Virus record (IMG/VR): IMGVR_UViG_3300042569_000185
Coordinates: 1-22,555 of that record
Length of the DNA: 22,555 bases
Origin: a virus
Strand: one strand, 5' to 3'
The notes below the pieces were generated by a model that had not been told where the DNA came from, did no database searches, and saw only the letters and a program-made list of their open reading frames with translations. Of the stretch, positions 1 through 6,416 are shown piece after piece; positions within the stretch are counted from its first letter, which is position 1, and each line of letters opens with the position of its first letter. A program made the position numbers and the translations under genes.

Positions 1-11
1 TACGGGAAATA

Positions 12-512
12 ATGGCAGAGGCTTTATTCATAACTAGAGATGATATCGTAAAATTTACTGCGATGAACGGAAACACGGACGTGGACAAATTTATTCAATT
101 CGTTAAAATCGCTCAGGATATCCACATACAAAATTACTTAGGTTCTAAACTATTCCAAAAGCTCCAAGCAGATATCATTGCAGGAACACTTACAGGTAAC
201 TATGAGTCTTTGGTTGTTTCATTTGTGAAGCCTATGTTAATCCACTGGGGAATGGTGGAGTATCTTCCTTTTGCAGCTTACACAATCGCAAACAAAGGAG
301 TTTACAAACATTCATCTGAGAACGCAGAGAACGTAGATAAAAACGAAGTTGACTATCTATTAGAAAAGGAACGTAACATAGCTCAACACTACACACAAAG
401 GTTCATTGATTACATGAGCTTTAACAATAACTTGTTTCCTGAATATCGTTCAAACAAGAACAACGACATCTTCCCTGATTCAATGAACAATTACACAGGT
501 TGGTATATATGA
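12..512 (+). CDS. Head-tail adaptor-like structural protein (DUF6712-like)
   Basis: A 166-residue soluble, helix-rich protein without signal peptide or membrane segment. Its size and the pattern of an N-terminal helical part, a central 'PMLIHWGMVEYLPFA' stretch and a C-terminal Tyr/Asn-rich tail resemble a family of phage structural proteins common in Bacteroidota phages (DUF6712 by recollection), thought to sit at the head-tail connection. The start is supported by a TAATG junction: TAA at 10-12 ends an upstream gene whose last codons (tac ggg aaa) lie at the window edge, and the ATG at 12-14 shares its A. The gene ends in an ATGA overlap with the next small gene. Family assignment is from general resemblance only; the role in the neck is inferred from family and from the neighbouring fibre gene. 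Confidence 0.6.
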   Translation: MAEALFITRDDIVKFTAMNGNTDVDKFIQFVKIAQDIHIQNYLGSKLFQKLQADIIAGTLTGNYESLVVSFVKPMLIHWGMVEYLPFAAYTIANKGVYKHSSENAENVDKNEVDYLLEKERNIAQHYTQRFIDYMSFNNNLFPEYRSNKNNDIFPDSMNNYTGWYI

Positions 513-607
513 AAAAACGGATTAAACTTTACAAACCAAAAGAAACTAACGTGGAGAAACTTCGTGTTTTTCTCGCTAAACTAAATAAAAACGAAAATGG
601 CAAATAG
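509..607 (+). CDS. Small basic hypothetical protein (32 aa)
   Basis: A 32-codon frame, rich in Lys and Arg (starts MKKRIKLYKPKETNVEKL, ends KNENGK). It starts in an ATGA overlap with the structural gene upstream and its end overlaps the start of the fibre gene by 11 bases. This tight chaining is the junction style used throughout the phage and fills an otherwise empty 84-base gap, which is the main reason to accept it. No recognisable domain. It could be non-coding spacer. Confidence 0.45.
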   Translation: MKKRIKLYKPKETNVEKLRVFLAKLNKNENGK

Positions 608-1541
608 TAATGGTTGGGGAGATGGTGCTGCCAACAACGCAATAGGTTGGGGACAAGGTGCTAATAATAACATCGGTTGGGGAGATTCTCACACTAAGTC
701 AAATGCAGGATTAACTGACATCGTAGGAATTACTACGGATGCTGATGCAAGTGCTTTTATTACTGCAGCTGCTATTACTAACACTTTAGAACAAACTGCA
801 ATAGATACTCTTGTTAAGGGCCTAAAAACAGATGGCATTTGGGACAAGATGAAAGCCATTTATCCATTTGTTGGAGGTTCTGCTTCTACTCATAAATTCA
901 ACCTTAAAGATCCAAGAGATTTAGACGCTGCATTTAGATTAGTGTTTACAGGTGGATGGACACATAATGTTAACGGAGTTACTGCAAATGGGGTTAATGC
1001 GTATGCAGATACAAAATATGTGCCTTCTGTCAATAATGTTTTATCTGATTATTCTTCATTGTCAATTTACTCAAGAACTAATTCAATTTCTGTTTCTCCT
1101 GATATACAGATTGACATGGGTGTAAATCAATTTAGTACACCTACAGGAGCATTTATGTTATTCACTGGATATAATTCAGTCAACCAATTAGCAGGATTTC
1201 AATCTGATTTTCCAAATGCTTTTACATATGGTTTTTACGGTTCACAAGGTGCTAATACAAACACTACAGGTTTTTACACAGGTACTGCTAATTCTGTAAA
1301 TAATCAGGTTTACAAAAACGGTACTTTAATTACTCAAAACACATTTGCAAAAGTTACAACAAGAACATCTCCAACAATAGCTTTATTTATTGGAGCTGAT
1401 AATTATAATAATAATGCGAGAAGATATTCAGTAAAAAACTACGCATTTGCTCACATTGGTAAGTCATTAACAAGCACAGAAGTTTCTAACTTAAATACAC
1501 GAGTTCAAGCATTCCAAACAGCATTATCAAGAAACGTATGA
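597..1541 (+). CDS. Receptor-binding or tail fibre protein, GWG repeats plus LamG-like domain
   Basis: A 314-residue structural protein. The N-terminus carries three copies of a GWG-x-GA-x-NN motif (GWG at residues 6-8, 17-19 and 27-29), a repeat I associate with the N-termini of flavobacterial phage structural proteins, where it may be the attachment segment. The C-terminal half (about 135-314) is rich in Asn, Thr, Ser and aromatic residues with alternating beta-strand character. It ends in a pattern (YSVKNYAFAHIGKSLT, then an AFQTAL tail) typical of concanavalin/LamG-like modules in phage fibres. This suggests binding to surface glycans. It sits just before holin and endolysin, a common place for host-recognition proteins. 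No ACACGRA heptamer occurs in it, unlike most structural genes here, which fits a swapped module. Exact receptor unknown. Confidence 0.65.
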   Translation: MANSNGWGDGAANNAIGWGQGANNNIGWGDSHTKSNAGLTDIVGITTDADASAFITAAAITNTLEQTAIDTLVKGLKTDGIWDKMKAIYPFVGGSASTHKFNLKDPRDLDAAFRLVFTGGWTHNVNGVTANGVNAYADTKYVPSVNNVLSDYSSLSIYSRTNSISVSPDIQIDMGVNQFSTPTGAFMLFTGYNSVNQLAGFQSDFPNAFTYGFYGSQGANTNTTGFYTGTANSVNNQVYKNGTLITQNTFAKVTTRTSPTIALFIGADNYNNNARRYSVKNYAFAHIGKSLTSTEVSNLNTRVQAFQTALSRNV

Positions 1542-1753
1542 TACAAATAGCATTATTAACAGAAGTAGAAAAAGATTTATTAGTAGGGGTTCAATACACG
1601 GATGATTCTTATTACAACCCTATTCAAGATGCTTATGATGATTGGGTTATTTCACTTGAGGAAGTAAACGGAACAACTAACCCTGATACGATGTGGGTTA
1701 AAGAATTAAACTTAATTACTTACGTTCCTAAAACTCCAGTAGATGAAATCTAA
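1538..1753 (+). CDS. Hypothetical acidic protein downstream of fibre gene
   Basis: A 71-residue acidic protein beginning MIQIALLTEVEKDLL and containing DDSYYNPIQDAYDDW, with several Trp and Tyr. It overlaps the fibre gene by 4 bases (ATGA) and the holin gene by 11 bases, so it is probably translated in the same operon. Small acidic proteins following fibre genes are sometimes fibre-assembly helpers, but nothing in the sequence proves that. No membrane segment or known motif seen. Confidence 0.6.
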   Translation: MIQIALLTEVEKDLLVGVQYTDDSYYNPIQDAYDDWVISLEEVNGTTNPDTMWVKELNLITYVPKTPVDEI

Positions 1754-2168
1754 ACTTAGTCTTTTAGTTTTCTCAATCTTTACAATCTTAACACCTGTAA
1801 AGCCACTTGTAATAATTGCAATTTTAGCAATCATTTTAGATACGTGTTTCGGCATTTGGCGTTCAGTTAGAAAGTCAGGATGGAAGTCAATACGTTCACG
1901 TAGACTATCTCACACGATTTCTAAGACACTTTTATATAGTGGAGCTATCGTTTTTGTGTTCTTGTTAGAAAAGTACGTTATAGCAGATATTCTTGCACAT
2001 TTCATTGCAATTGATTTATTACTTACAAAAGCGTTTACTTTCTTCTGCGTTTACACGGAGATAAAAAGTATTAACGAAAGTTACTTTTCAGTAACAGGAG
2101 TTAACGTATGGGACAAATTCATTAAATTAGTCAAACGATCAAAAGAAACATTGGAGGATTTAAAATGA
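1743..2168 (+). CDS. Phage holin
   Basis: A 141-residue membrane protein with about three hydrophobic segments (roughly residues 5-35 as one long or two short spans, 60-78 and 83-103) and a basic cytoplasmic loop (WRSVRKSGWKSIRSRR) after the first. The 'LDxxFGIW' turn followed by a basic loop is typical of the phi29/toxin-secretion holin superfamily (PF05105-like), as far as I recall it. Holins accumulate in the inner membrane and open at a set time to release or activate the endolysin. The gene overlaps the amidase gene by 4 bases (ATGA), giving a holin-endolysin-spanin order that supports the call. Confidence 0.8.
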   Translation: MKSKLSLLVFSIFTILTPVKPLVIIAILAIILDTCFGIWRSVRKSGWKSIRSRRLSHTISKTLLYSGAIVFVFLLEKYVIADILAHFIAIDLLLTKAFTFFCVYTEIKSINESYFSVTGVNVWDKFIKLVKRSKETLEDLK

Positions 2169-2812
2169 AATTAGACATCAGTAAAATCAAACAGGTTCGT
2201 TTAAAAGACAATCAGTTTTTTAAAGAGGAATCACCAAAGACACAAATCTATTTACACCATACTGCAGGTAATGGAAATGCAGAAGGAGTTAGCAGATATT
2301 GGAACTCTAACGAAACACGAATTGGAACTGCTTTTGTAATCGGAGAAGATGGAACTATTGTTCAATGTTTTTCTTCTAAGCACTGGGGATGGCATCTAGG
2401 TATTGACAATCAAGACTTCGCAGTTAACGGAGCAAAATATGTTAATCTTAATAAATGCTCTGTAGGGATTGAAGTTTGCAATTGGGGTTACTTGAAGAAA
2501 AAAGGAGATAAGTATTATAACTATGCAGGAGGCGTTGTAAATCCTGCAAACGTAACAGAGCTTGATAAACCATTCAAAGGCTTTAAGTTTTGGTATAAAT
2601 ACTCAGATGCTCAGATTGAGTCACTACGTCAACTTGTAGAATATCTGTGCGAAACATACGACATTCCTAAAGATTATCGTTCAGAGATTTGGGGAATTGA
2701 TAAGGAAGCCTTTAAAAACACGAAAGGAATCTTTACACACAATTCAGTTCGTAAAGACAAAAGTGATATGTACCCATGTCCAAGAGTGATTAAAATGCTT
2801 GAGAATTTATGA
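2165..2812 (+). CDS. Endolysin, N-acetylmuramoyl-L-alanine amidase (Amidase_2)
   Basis: A 215-residue zinc amidase that should cut the bond between N-acetylmuramic acid and L-alanine in peptidoglycan. Residues 29-35 (YLHHTAG) hold the first zinc ligand, His31. The family pattern continues with GTAFVIGEDGTIVQ, HWGWHLG and SVGIEVCNWG. The second and third ligands are His192 (FTHN) and Cys205 (YPCP), matching the H...C spacing of T7-lysozyme-like amidases. There is no signal peptide, so export depends on the holin. The middle part (about 110-150) is longer than in minimal T7-type enzymes. Start by ATGA overlap with the holin; end overlaps the spanin start. Confidence 0.88.
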   Translation: MKLDISKIKQVRLKDNQFFKEESPKTQIYLHHTAGNGNAEGVSRYWNSNETRIGTAFVIGEDGTIVQCFSSKHWGWHLGIDNQDFAVNGAKYVNLNKCSVGIEVCNWGYLKKKGDKYYNYAGGVVNPANVTELDKPFKGFKFWYKYSDAQIESLRQLVEYLCETYDIPKDYRSEIWGIDKEAFKNTKGIFTHNSVRKDKSDMYPCPRVIKMLENL

Positions 2813-3243
2813 GGTGGCTGATTGTAGCTTTATTACTTAGTTCATGTACTGCTCATTATCACGTGATGAGAGCCATGAAGAAAGGTTACAAATGCGATGA
2901 AACAAGCGACACAATCCAAGTTTCAACAATAGACTCAATTCCGTACATTCTAAGAGACTCAATTTATTGGGAGAAGGTAATTGTTCAGAAAGATACAATA
3001 GTGCGTTACAAGCGTTCCTACGTGCCTAAAACACGATTTCAGACAAAGATTGAATATCGCTACAAAACTAAATACGTAAAAGCTGAAGCTCAGAAAGTAA
3101 AATACAAGAATAAGTACATCACAAAAACAAAAGTAAATTGGCTATTTGTGATTATTGCATTCATATTAGGGATATTAGTTAAGTTTACATTCAATGAAAC
3201 CTTTAGAAGTAGGTTACAACTTCTCACTAAACTTTACAAATAG
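2809..3243 (+). CDS. Candidate unimolecular spanin (lipoprotein with C-terminal TM)
   Basis: A 144-residue protein with an unusual double-membrane architecture. The N-terminus is a short signal with a lipobox, L10-S11-S12-C13, predicting lipidation at Cys13 and outer-membrane anchoring. Residues about 14-108 form a charged, Lys/Tyr-rich periplasmic segment with strand-like alternation (RYKTKYVKAEAQKVKYKNKY). Residues 109-124 (VNWLFVIIAFILGILV) form a transmembrane helix followed by a short basic tail. An N-terminal lipid anchor plus a C-terminal inner-membrane span is the architecture of u-spanins (T1 gp11 type), which fuse inner and outer membranes at the last lysis step. Position directly after holin and amidase supports this. 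The call rests on architecture and context, not on sequence similarity. An alternative is a generic phage lipoprotein. Confidence 0.65.
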   Translation: MRWLIVALLLSSCTAHYHVMRAMKKGYKCDETSDTIQVSTIDSIPYILRDSIYWEKVIVQKDTIVRYKRSYVPKTRFQTKIEYRYKTKYVKAEAQKVKYKNKYITKTKVNWLFVIIAFILGILVKFTFNETFRSRLQLLTKLYK

Positions 3244-4278
3244 ATGGGTAATTTCAGACCGAGAATCAGTCACGAAGAATTTGATGTTGTTAAGCAATAC
3301 AGAGCAATTAAACGTGAATCAAATGAGTTAGGTTTAGATGATAGTGATGTAAAACACGGATGGTTAAAATCTAAAAACGCTTCATTGTTCTTTAAAAATC
3401 CGAACTTTAAACAAGCGGAGGAAGTAAATTACAAGGAATTACAGGATTTAATATTACAAGATATCCGTGATTTCAAACCTGAATATCCAACAATATTTCG
3501 TAATCCGTCAACTGATGGACACTTATTAGTAGTTGATCCTGCTGACATCCACATAGGTAAGTTATGCGATGCTTTCGAAACAGGTGAGGACTACAACAAT
3601 CAAATTGCAGTAAAACGTGTTAAGGAAGGCGTTCAAGGAATCTTAGATAAAAGCTCAGGCTTTAACATTGATAAAATATTATTCATTGGAGGAAATGACA
3701 TTCTTCATATTGATACTCCTAAAAGACAAACCACTGGAGGAACACCACAGGACACAGACGGGATGTGGTACTCTAATTTTCTAATCGCAAAAAAACTTTA
3801 TGTTGACATCTTGGAATCTTTGCTATCTGTCGCTGATGTGCATTTTACTTTCAATCCATCTAATCATGATTACACACACGGATTTTTTCTTGCTGATGTT
3901 ATTCAGACGTGGTTTAAAGATTGTGATAACATTACTTTTGATTGTTCTATTGCTCATCGCAAAGGGTTCTTATATGGAAAGAATCTAATCGGAACTACTC
4001 ACGGAGACGGAGCAAAAAAAGCAGACTTACCTTTGTTAATGGCAACTGAGTTCCCTCACGAATGGAGCTTATCTAAACACAGGTACGTTTATACGCATCA
4101 TATTCACCATAAAGAAAGTAAAGATTTCATTGGGGTTACTGTTGAATCATTGCGATCACCTTCAGCGACAGACTCATGGCATCACAGAAACGGATATCAA
4201 CACGCTCCGCAAGCAGTTGAAGGTTTTTTACATCACAAAGATTTTGGTCAAGTTGCTAGATTAACTCACATCTTTTAG
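3244..4278 (+). CDS. Calcineurin-like metallophosphatase
   Basis: A 344-residue enzyme with the metallophosphoesterase signature in order: D101-I-H103, G149-G-N-D152, N207-H208-D209, H253 (THGD) and a His cluster 285-289 (HHIHH). These are the expected two-metal ligands. The N-terminal 80 residues before the catalytic domain form a charged helical extension (VVKQYRAIKRESNELGLDD) that could bind DNA or a partner. Family members act on phosphodiesters, from nucleic acids to nucleotides; the substrate here is unknown. The gene starts directly after the stop of the spanin gene (TAGATG) and is the last gene before a terminator. Placement after lysis genes is odd for a DNA-processing enzyme. Confidence 0.82.
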   Translation: MGNFRPRISHEEFDVVKQYRAIKRESNELGLDDSDVKHGWLKSKNASLFFKNPNFKQAEEVNYKELQDLILQDIRDFKPEYPTIFRNPSTDGHLLVVDPADIHIGKLCDAFETGEDYNNQIAVKRVKEGVQGILDKSSGFNIDKILFIGGNDILHIDTPKRQTTGGTPQDTDGMWYSNFLIAKKLYVDILESLLSVADVHFTFNPSNHDYTHGFFLADVIQTWFKDCDNITFDCSIAHRKGFLYGKNLIGTTHGDGAKKADLPLLMATEFPHEWSLSKHRYVYTHHIHHKESKDFIGVTVESLRSPSATDSWHHRNGYQHAPQAVEGFLHHKDFGQVARLTHIF

Positions 4279-4286
4279 TATATTTG
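4279..4286 (+). promoter_or_regulatory. Possible -7 box TATATTTG right after the phosphatase gene
   Basis: TATATTTG fits the Bacteroidota -7 consensus TAnnTTTG. A weak -33 candidate (GTTG, 4252-4255) lies 23 bases upstream, which is longer than the usual 19-21. Transcription from here would run only some 55 bases into the terminator at 4321-4348, so it would make a very short RNA or reflect chance in AT-rich DNA. Confidence 0.3.
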
Positions 4287-4320
4287 TGATCTCATAGTGA
4301 AATTTAGTTTTTGTATTAGA

Positions 4321-4348
4321 GGGTTAGCAGCAATGTTAACCCTTTTTT
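4321..4348 (+). terminator. Rho-independent terminator after lysis module
   Basis: GGGTTA (4321-4326) pairs with TAACCC (4337-4342); the inner G-T and C-G pairs extend the stem to 8. It is followed by six T (4343-4348). It lies 42 bases after the stop of the metallophosphatase gene and should end the structural and lysis transcript. Confidence 0.8.
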
Positions 4349-4385
4349 CATGCTATAACCTTATTATTTAAAATATTTTTAAGGT

Positions 4386-4439
4386 TTTACCCTTATTTTG
4401 TTACAAGAATGTAACATTTTTACCCTTGTTTTGTTACAA
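4386..4439. repeat. 21-bp direct repeat pair with overlapping palindrome (operator or origin candidate)
   Basis: The copies at 4386-4406 and 4419-4439 share TTTACCCTTxTTTTGTTACAA with a single A/G difference and start 33 bases apart, close to three helical turns. The end of copy 1 also forms a perfect interrupted palindrome, GTTACA (4400-4405) - 4 bases - TGTAAC (4410-4415), and a third GTTACA half-site occurs in copy 2 (4433-4438). Helically phased repeats plus a dyad about 115 bases upstream of the early promoter look like protein-binding sites, for a repressor, activator or replication initiator. The DnaA-like or HTH proteins of this phage are possible partners; that is inference. Confidence 0.65.
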
Positions 4440-4528
4440 TTTACACTTCATCGGGTATAAATTTTTCCTAGTAAAATCAAGGGTTTTAAAAATAATTGTA
4501 AAAAAGTTTAAAAAAATTGTTGAAAAAG

Positions 4529-4559
4529 TTTGGTGGTTCAGAAATAGTCTTTATATTTG
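4529..4559 (+). promoter_or_regulatory. Early promoter, Bacteroidota type
   Basis: TTTG (4529-4532), a 19-base spacer, then TATATTTG (4552-4559). This matches the Bacteroidota housekeeping consensus TTTG-N19-21-TAnnTTTG at every defined position. Start of transcription would be about 4565-4570, giving a short A-rich leader before the ATG at 4594. It is the only promoter in the window with both boxes intact, so it probably uses unmodified host RNA polymerase early in infection. Confidence 0.82.
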
Positions 4560-4593
4560 TATATAATTAATTCACAAACAAAAATTAAACGCT

Positions 4594-4944
4594 ATGAAAA
4601 TTTCAGCAAAACAAATCGAAAAAGGAATGACAATCAAAGTTTCTAACATTTCTAATCGTACAGAATTTTTTACAAATGCTATTAATGGAGTTGTAGGTTA
4701 CGGAATTCATTCAGAAGACGAAAAAAATTACATGAAAGAATGTATTTCAAATGGTAATGTACTTTACGTTAAAAATGGCAATATCACTAATTCTTCTCCT
4801 ATCGTTAATATTTTAGGAATTCAATTAGGTGAATCAAATGGCGCTTATCACAATAACAAATTATTTGTAAATAATGAAATGGTTTTGATTACAGACAAGG
4901 GAAATATGATTATTTCAACAAGACAGAAAGTAGAGTTAGTATAA
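4594..4944 (+). CDS. Early protein of unknown function
   Basis: A 116-residue protein, the first gene behind the strong early promoter. It is rich in Asn, Gly, Ile and Val with a beta-strand pattern (opening KGMTIKVSNIS, later VNNEMVLITDKGNMIIS) and has two Cys at most. No known motif was recognised. Its promoter-proximal position and the lack of any structural context suggest an early host-takeover or regulatory protein, as inference only. The start fits an A-rich leader (aaaattaaacgct) without a Shine-Dalgarno site, which is normal in Bacteroidota. Confidence 0.75.
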   Translation: MKISAKQIEKGMTIKVSNISNRTEFFTNAINGVVGYGIHSEDEKNYMKECISNGNVLYVKNGNITNSSPIVNILGIQLGESNGAYHNNKLFVNNEMVLITDKGNMIISTRQKVELV

Positions 4945-4949
4945 TAAAA

Positions 4950-4974
4950 CGAGGGGTGCGACTCGGTAACGCAC
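4950..4974 (+). promoter_or_regulatory. GC-rich hairpin or mini-pseudoknot in 4944-4980 leader
   Basis: In the only gap of the early gene chain, GTGCG (4956-4960) pairs with CGCAC (4970-4974) around a 9-base loop. The loop holds CTCG (4962-4965), which can pair with CGAG at 4950-4953, giving an H-type pseudoknot ordering. It stands out as GC-rich in AT-rich DNA, 5 bases before the next start codon, without a U tract. It may be an RNA-processing, translational-control or stabilising element. Confidence 0.4.
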
Positions 4975-4979
4975 ATTTT

Positions 4980-5102
4980 ATGAAAGCAAGTAAATTAATA
5001 ACTAAAGAACAACGATGTAAAATGTATGGTGAATGGATTAGATTAAAGCTCAATCACAAATACACCTTTGAACAATTTTTAACAAAAACTATTAAGCTAT
5101 GA
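4980..5102 (+). CDS. Small basic early protein (40 aa)
   Basis: A 40-residue frame beginning MKASKLITKEQRCKMYGEWI and ending EQFLTKTIKL. Basic and helix-forming. It starts just after the hairpin at 4950-4974 and ends in an ATGA overlap with the next small gene, which makes it part of the early chain. No domain recognised. Confidence 0.55.
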   Translation: MKASKLITKEQRCKMYGEWIRLKLNHKYTFEQFLTKTIKL

Positions 5103-5263
5103 AAAAACAAGAAATGATTAACTTAATTATGTTAGAAGAGCAGCAGCTTTGGAAAGACGTAATGAATTGTAAAGAAACATTTGGAGAAGCACATCGAATC
5201 ACGCAAGATGCATTGCGTAGATGGGGTGCAGTTTGTGAACTTGTAAAAAAATTAGGACTATGA
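5099..5263 (+). CDS. Small helical early protein (54 aa)
   Basis: A 54-residue frame beginning MKKQEMINLIMLEEQQLWKD and ending VCELVKKLGL. It is predicted to be mostly amphipathic helix, with two Cys. Both ends use ATGA overlaps (5099-5102 and 5260-5263), so translation is likely coupled to its neighbours. Function unknown. Confidence 0.6.
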   Translation: MKKQEMINLIMLEEQQLWKDVMNCKETFGEAHRITQDALRRWGAVCELVKKLGL

Positions 5264-5445
5264 AAAATAGAAATGAAGTATTAGATTTATTAATGCCAGT
5301 AGCATTATTTTTAGTTGTTATGATATTCTTTATTGCAACGCGACCAAACTACATTAAAGAGGATAAAATCATTGAGGATATTCCTGTACACGTTCAATCA
5401 CCTGTGCTAGAAAAATACGGAGAACTAATCACTAAAAACAAATAA
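5260..5445 (+). CDS. Small single-pass membrane protein (61 aa)
   Basis: 61 residues with one hydrophobic segment (about 9-27, LLMPVALFLVVMIFFIA) after a short charged N-terminus (MKNRNEVLD), then a polar C-terminal tail of about 34 residues. No lipobox or cleavage site is evident. It is the first of three small membrane proteins outside the lysis cassette. Early small membrane proteins in phages often act in superinfection exclusion or alter the host envelope; that role is a guess from context. Confidence 0.62.
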   Translation: MKNRNEVLDLLMPVALFLVVMIFFIATRPNYIKEDKIIEDIPVHVQSPVLEKYGELITKNK

Positions 5446-5446
5446 G

Positions 5447-5785
5447 ATGAACTTTGAAATATTAGATTATAAGATGCTATCTTTTCGCATTGAGATTCAA
5501 TATCTGTACGGAGATTATTACTATACCGTTCTATGCGACTTTGAATGGGCAGATGAATGTACAAGCAATTACATTGACTTTACTATTACTCCTTTATCAG
5601 GTACGTTTTTCCATAGCAAAACAGGCGAAGTAGGAGACATTGAAATAACGGAAGAATACACTACTTTCCTACAGGATAAACTTAAGGAATATAGAAACAA
5701 TACACTTTGGTTATCTGAAGAGATACAAGAAAAGATGCAAGATTTAGATATGAACGAACAAGATTGGAGCTATTATGGTATTTAG
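5447..5785 (+). CDS. Hypothetical acidic early protein
   Basis: A 112-residue strongly acidic protein rich in Tyr, Trp and Phe (LYGDYYYTVLCDFEWADE; C-terminus QDLDMNEQDWSYYGI). The start lies one base after the previous stop (TAAGATG). High negative charge with aromatic clusters recalls DNA-mimic or inhibitor proteins such as anti-restriction factors, but no family could be named and this is speculation. The first half looks beta-rich and the second helical. Confidence 0.68.
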   Translation: MNFEILDYKMLSFRIEIQYLYGDYYYTVLCDFEWADECTSNYIDFTITPLSGTFFHSKTGEVGDIEITEEYTTFLQDKLKEYRNNTLWLSEEIQEKMQDLDMNEQDWSYYGI

Positions 5786-5903
5786 ACTACAACGAATGAT
5801 TCAATTTTGGACAAGAAAGAATCAGCACGAACACATCAGAGGAACATTTAACGAGGAACTCTACAAACGAATTTGTGAAATTAAATTTAATCAAAAGTTA
5901 TGA
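5775..5903 (+). CDS. Small basic early protein (42 aa)
   Basis: 42 residues, beginning MVFRLQRMIQFWTRKNQHEH and ending CEIKFNQKL, basic and helical. It overlaps the preceding gene by 11 bases and joins the following one by ATGA (5900-5903), which supports translation as part of the chain. No recognised domain. Confidence 0.5.
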   Translation: MVFRLQRMIQFWTRKNQHEHIRGTFNEELYKRICEIKFNQKL

Positions 5904-6145
5904 CACCAAAAGAAACAGCAGAGTTTATTTTAGATGAATGCTATAGATTGGAATTAGAAACGGTTTACTATGGCGTTAATAATTATTTAGCTAAGAAATT
6001 TTGTTCAATTGCAATAGAGGCTGGATTAGAATTTGAAAAAAAAATAGTTGAAGATTTAAAAAATCTATGCAAAGAAATGAATAGGGAATTTAAGTTCGAG
6101 GGTTATTTTTGGGATGAAGTTAAACAAGAAATAGAAAAATTATGA
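5900..6145 (+). CDS. Hypothetical helical early protein (81 aa)
   Basis: 81 residues, acidic overall and predicted all-helical (MTPKETAEFILDECYRLELE, then CSIAIEAGLEFEKKIVEDLK and a Phe/Trp-containing end). ATGA overlaps at both ends. Small helical proteins with 'TAxELVxxxY' starts are widespread in Bacteroidota phages, but I cannot assign a role. Confidence 0.65.
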   Translation: MTPKETAEFILDECYRLELETVYYGVNNYLAKKFCSIAIEAGLEFEKKIVEDLKNLCKEMNREFKFEGYFWDEVKQEIEKL

Positions 6146-6243
6146 GTTACAAAAGAGAAGAAAACTACAGAGCTTCCATGCTTGGAATAGCAGTCAGTTT
6201 AACAATAGGAGCATTATTAATCTTAGTAAATTTAATATTATGA
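6142..6243 (+). CDS. Micro membrane protein (33 aa)
   Basis: Thirty-three residues: a polar N-terminus (MSYKREENYRASM) followed by one hydrophobic helix (about 14-33, LGIAVSLTIGALLILVNLIL) running to the C-terminus. Flanked by ATGA overlaps on both sides (6142-6145, 6240-6243), which makes it more credible than its length alone would. Function unknown. Confidence 0.55.
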   Translation: MSYKREENYRASMLGIAVSLTIGALLILVNLIL

Positions 6244-6416
6244 AATACAAATTAACATACAAAATAGGACTTGCAGTAGTTCAGGAATGGATCTTTACAT
6301 CAAAGAGTTTAGCTTACTGGAAAAAGATGGATTTAATTGAAACAGGTCGTTTTAACATGGGCAGTTTTGAAATCGAACAATTTGATGTTTTAAATTGGAA
6401 CAAAAAAATAACATGA
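6240..6416 (+). CDS. Small hypothetical protein (58 aa)
   Basis: 58 residues (MKYKLTYKIGLAVVQEWIFT start, VLNWNKKIT end), mixed charge, aromatic-rich. ATGA junctions at 6240-6243 and 6413-6416 tie it to its neighbours. No family recognised. Confidence 0.55.
   Translation: MKYKLTYKIGLAVVQEWIFTSKSLAYWKKMDLIETGRFNMGSFEIEQFDVLNWNKKIT

Larger units (their letters stand above)
4279..4593. other. Non-coding control region between lysis and early modules
   Basis: A 315-base stretch with no usable gene on either strand. In order it holds a promoter-like -7 box (4279-4286), a rho-independent terminator (4321-4348), a pair of 21-bp direct repeats with an internal palindrome (4386-4439), AT-rich DNA with A and T runs (4445-4528), and a full Bacteroidota promoter (4529-4559). 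It separates genes that should be late (lysis) from genes that should be early, so it is the natural place for an early operator and possibly a replication origin. The origin idea is inference; no known initiator box was identified. Confidence 0.7.

Noticed and set aside
3925-3945. TAnnTTTG-like boxes inside coding regions (also near 19548)
   Set aside because: In AT-rich DNA this short motif is expected by chance, and no terminator, leader or gene start accompanies them.
3800-3988. Overlapping + frame in the metallophosphatase gene
   Set aside because: Hydrophobic out-of-frame shadow of a gene with an intact catalytic signature.
6395-6412. Longer start for the zinc-ribbon protein
   Set aside because: ATG 6413 gives the ATGA junction used by all neighbours and places CxxC at the N-terminus.
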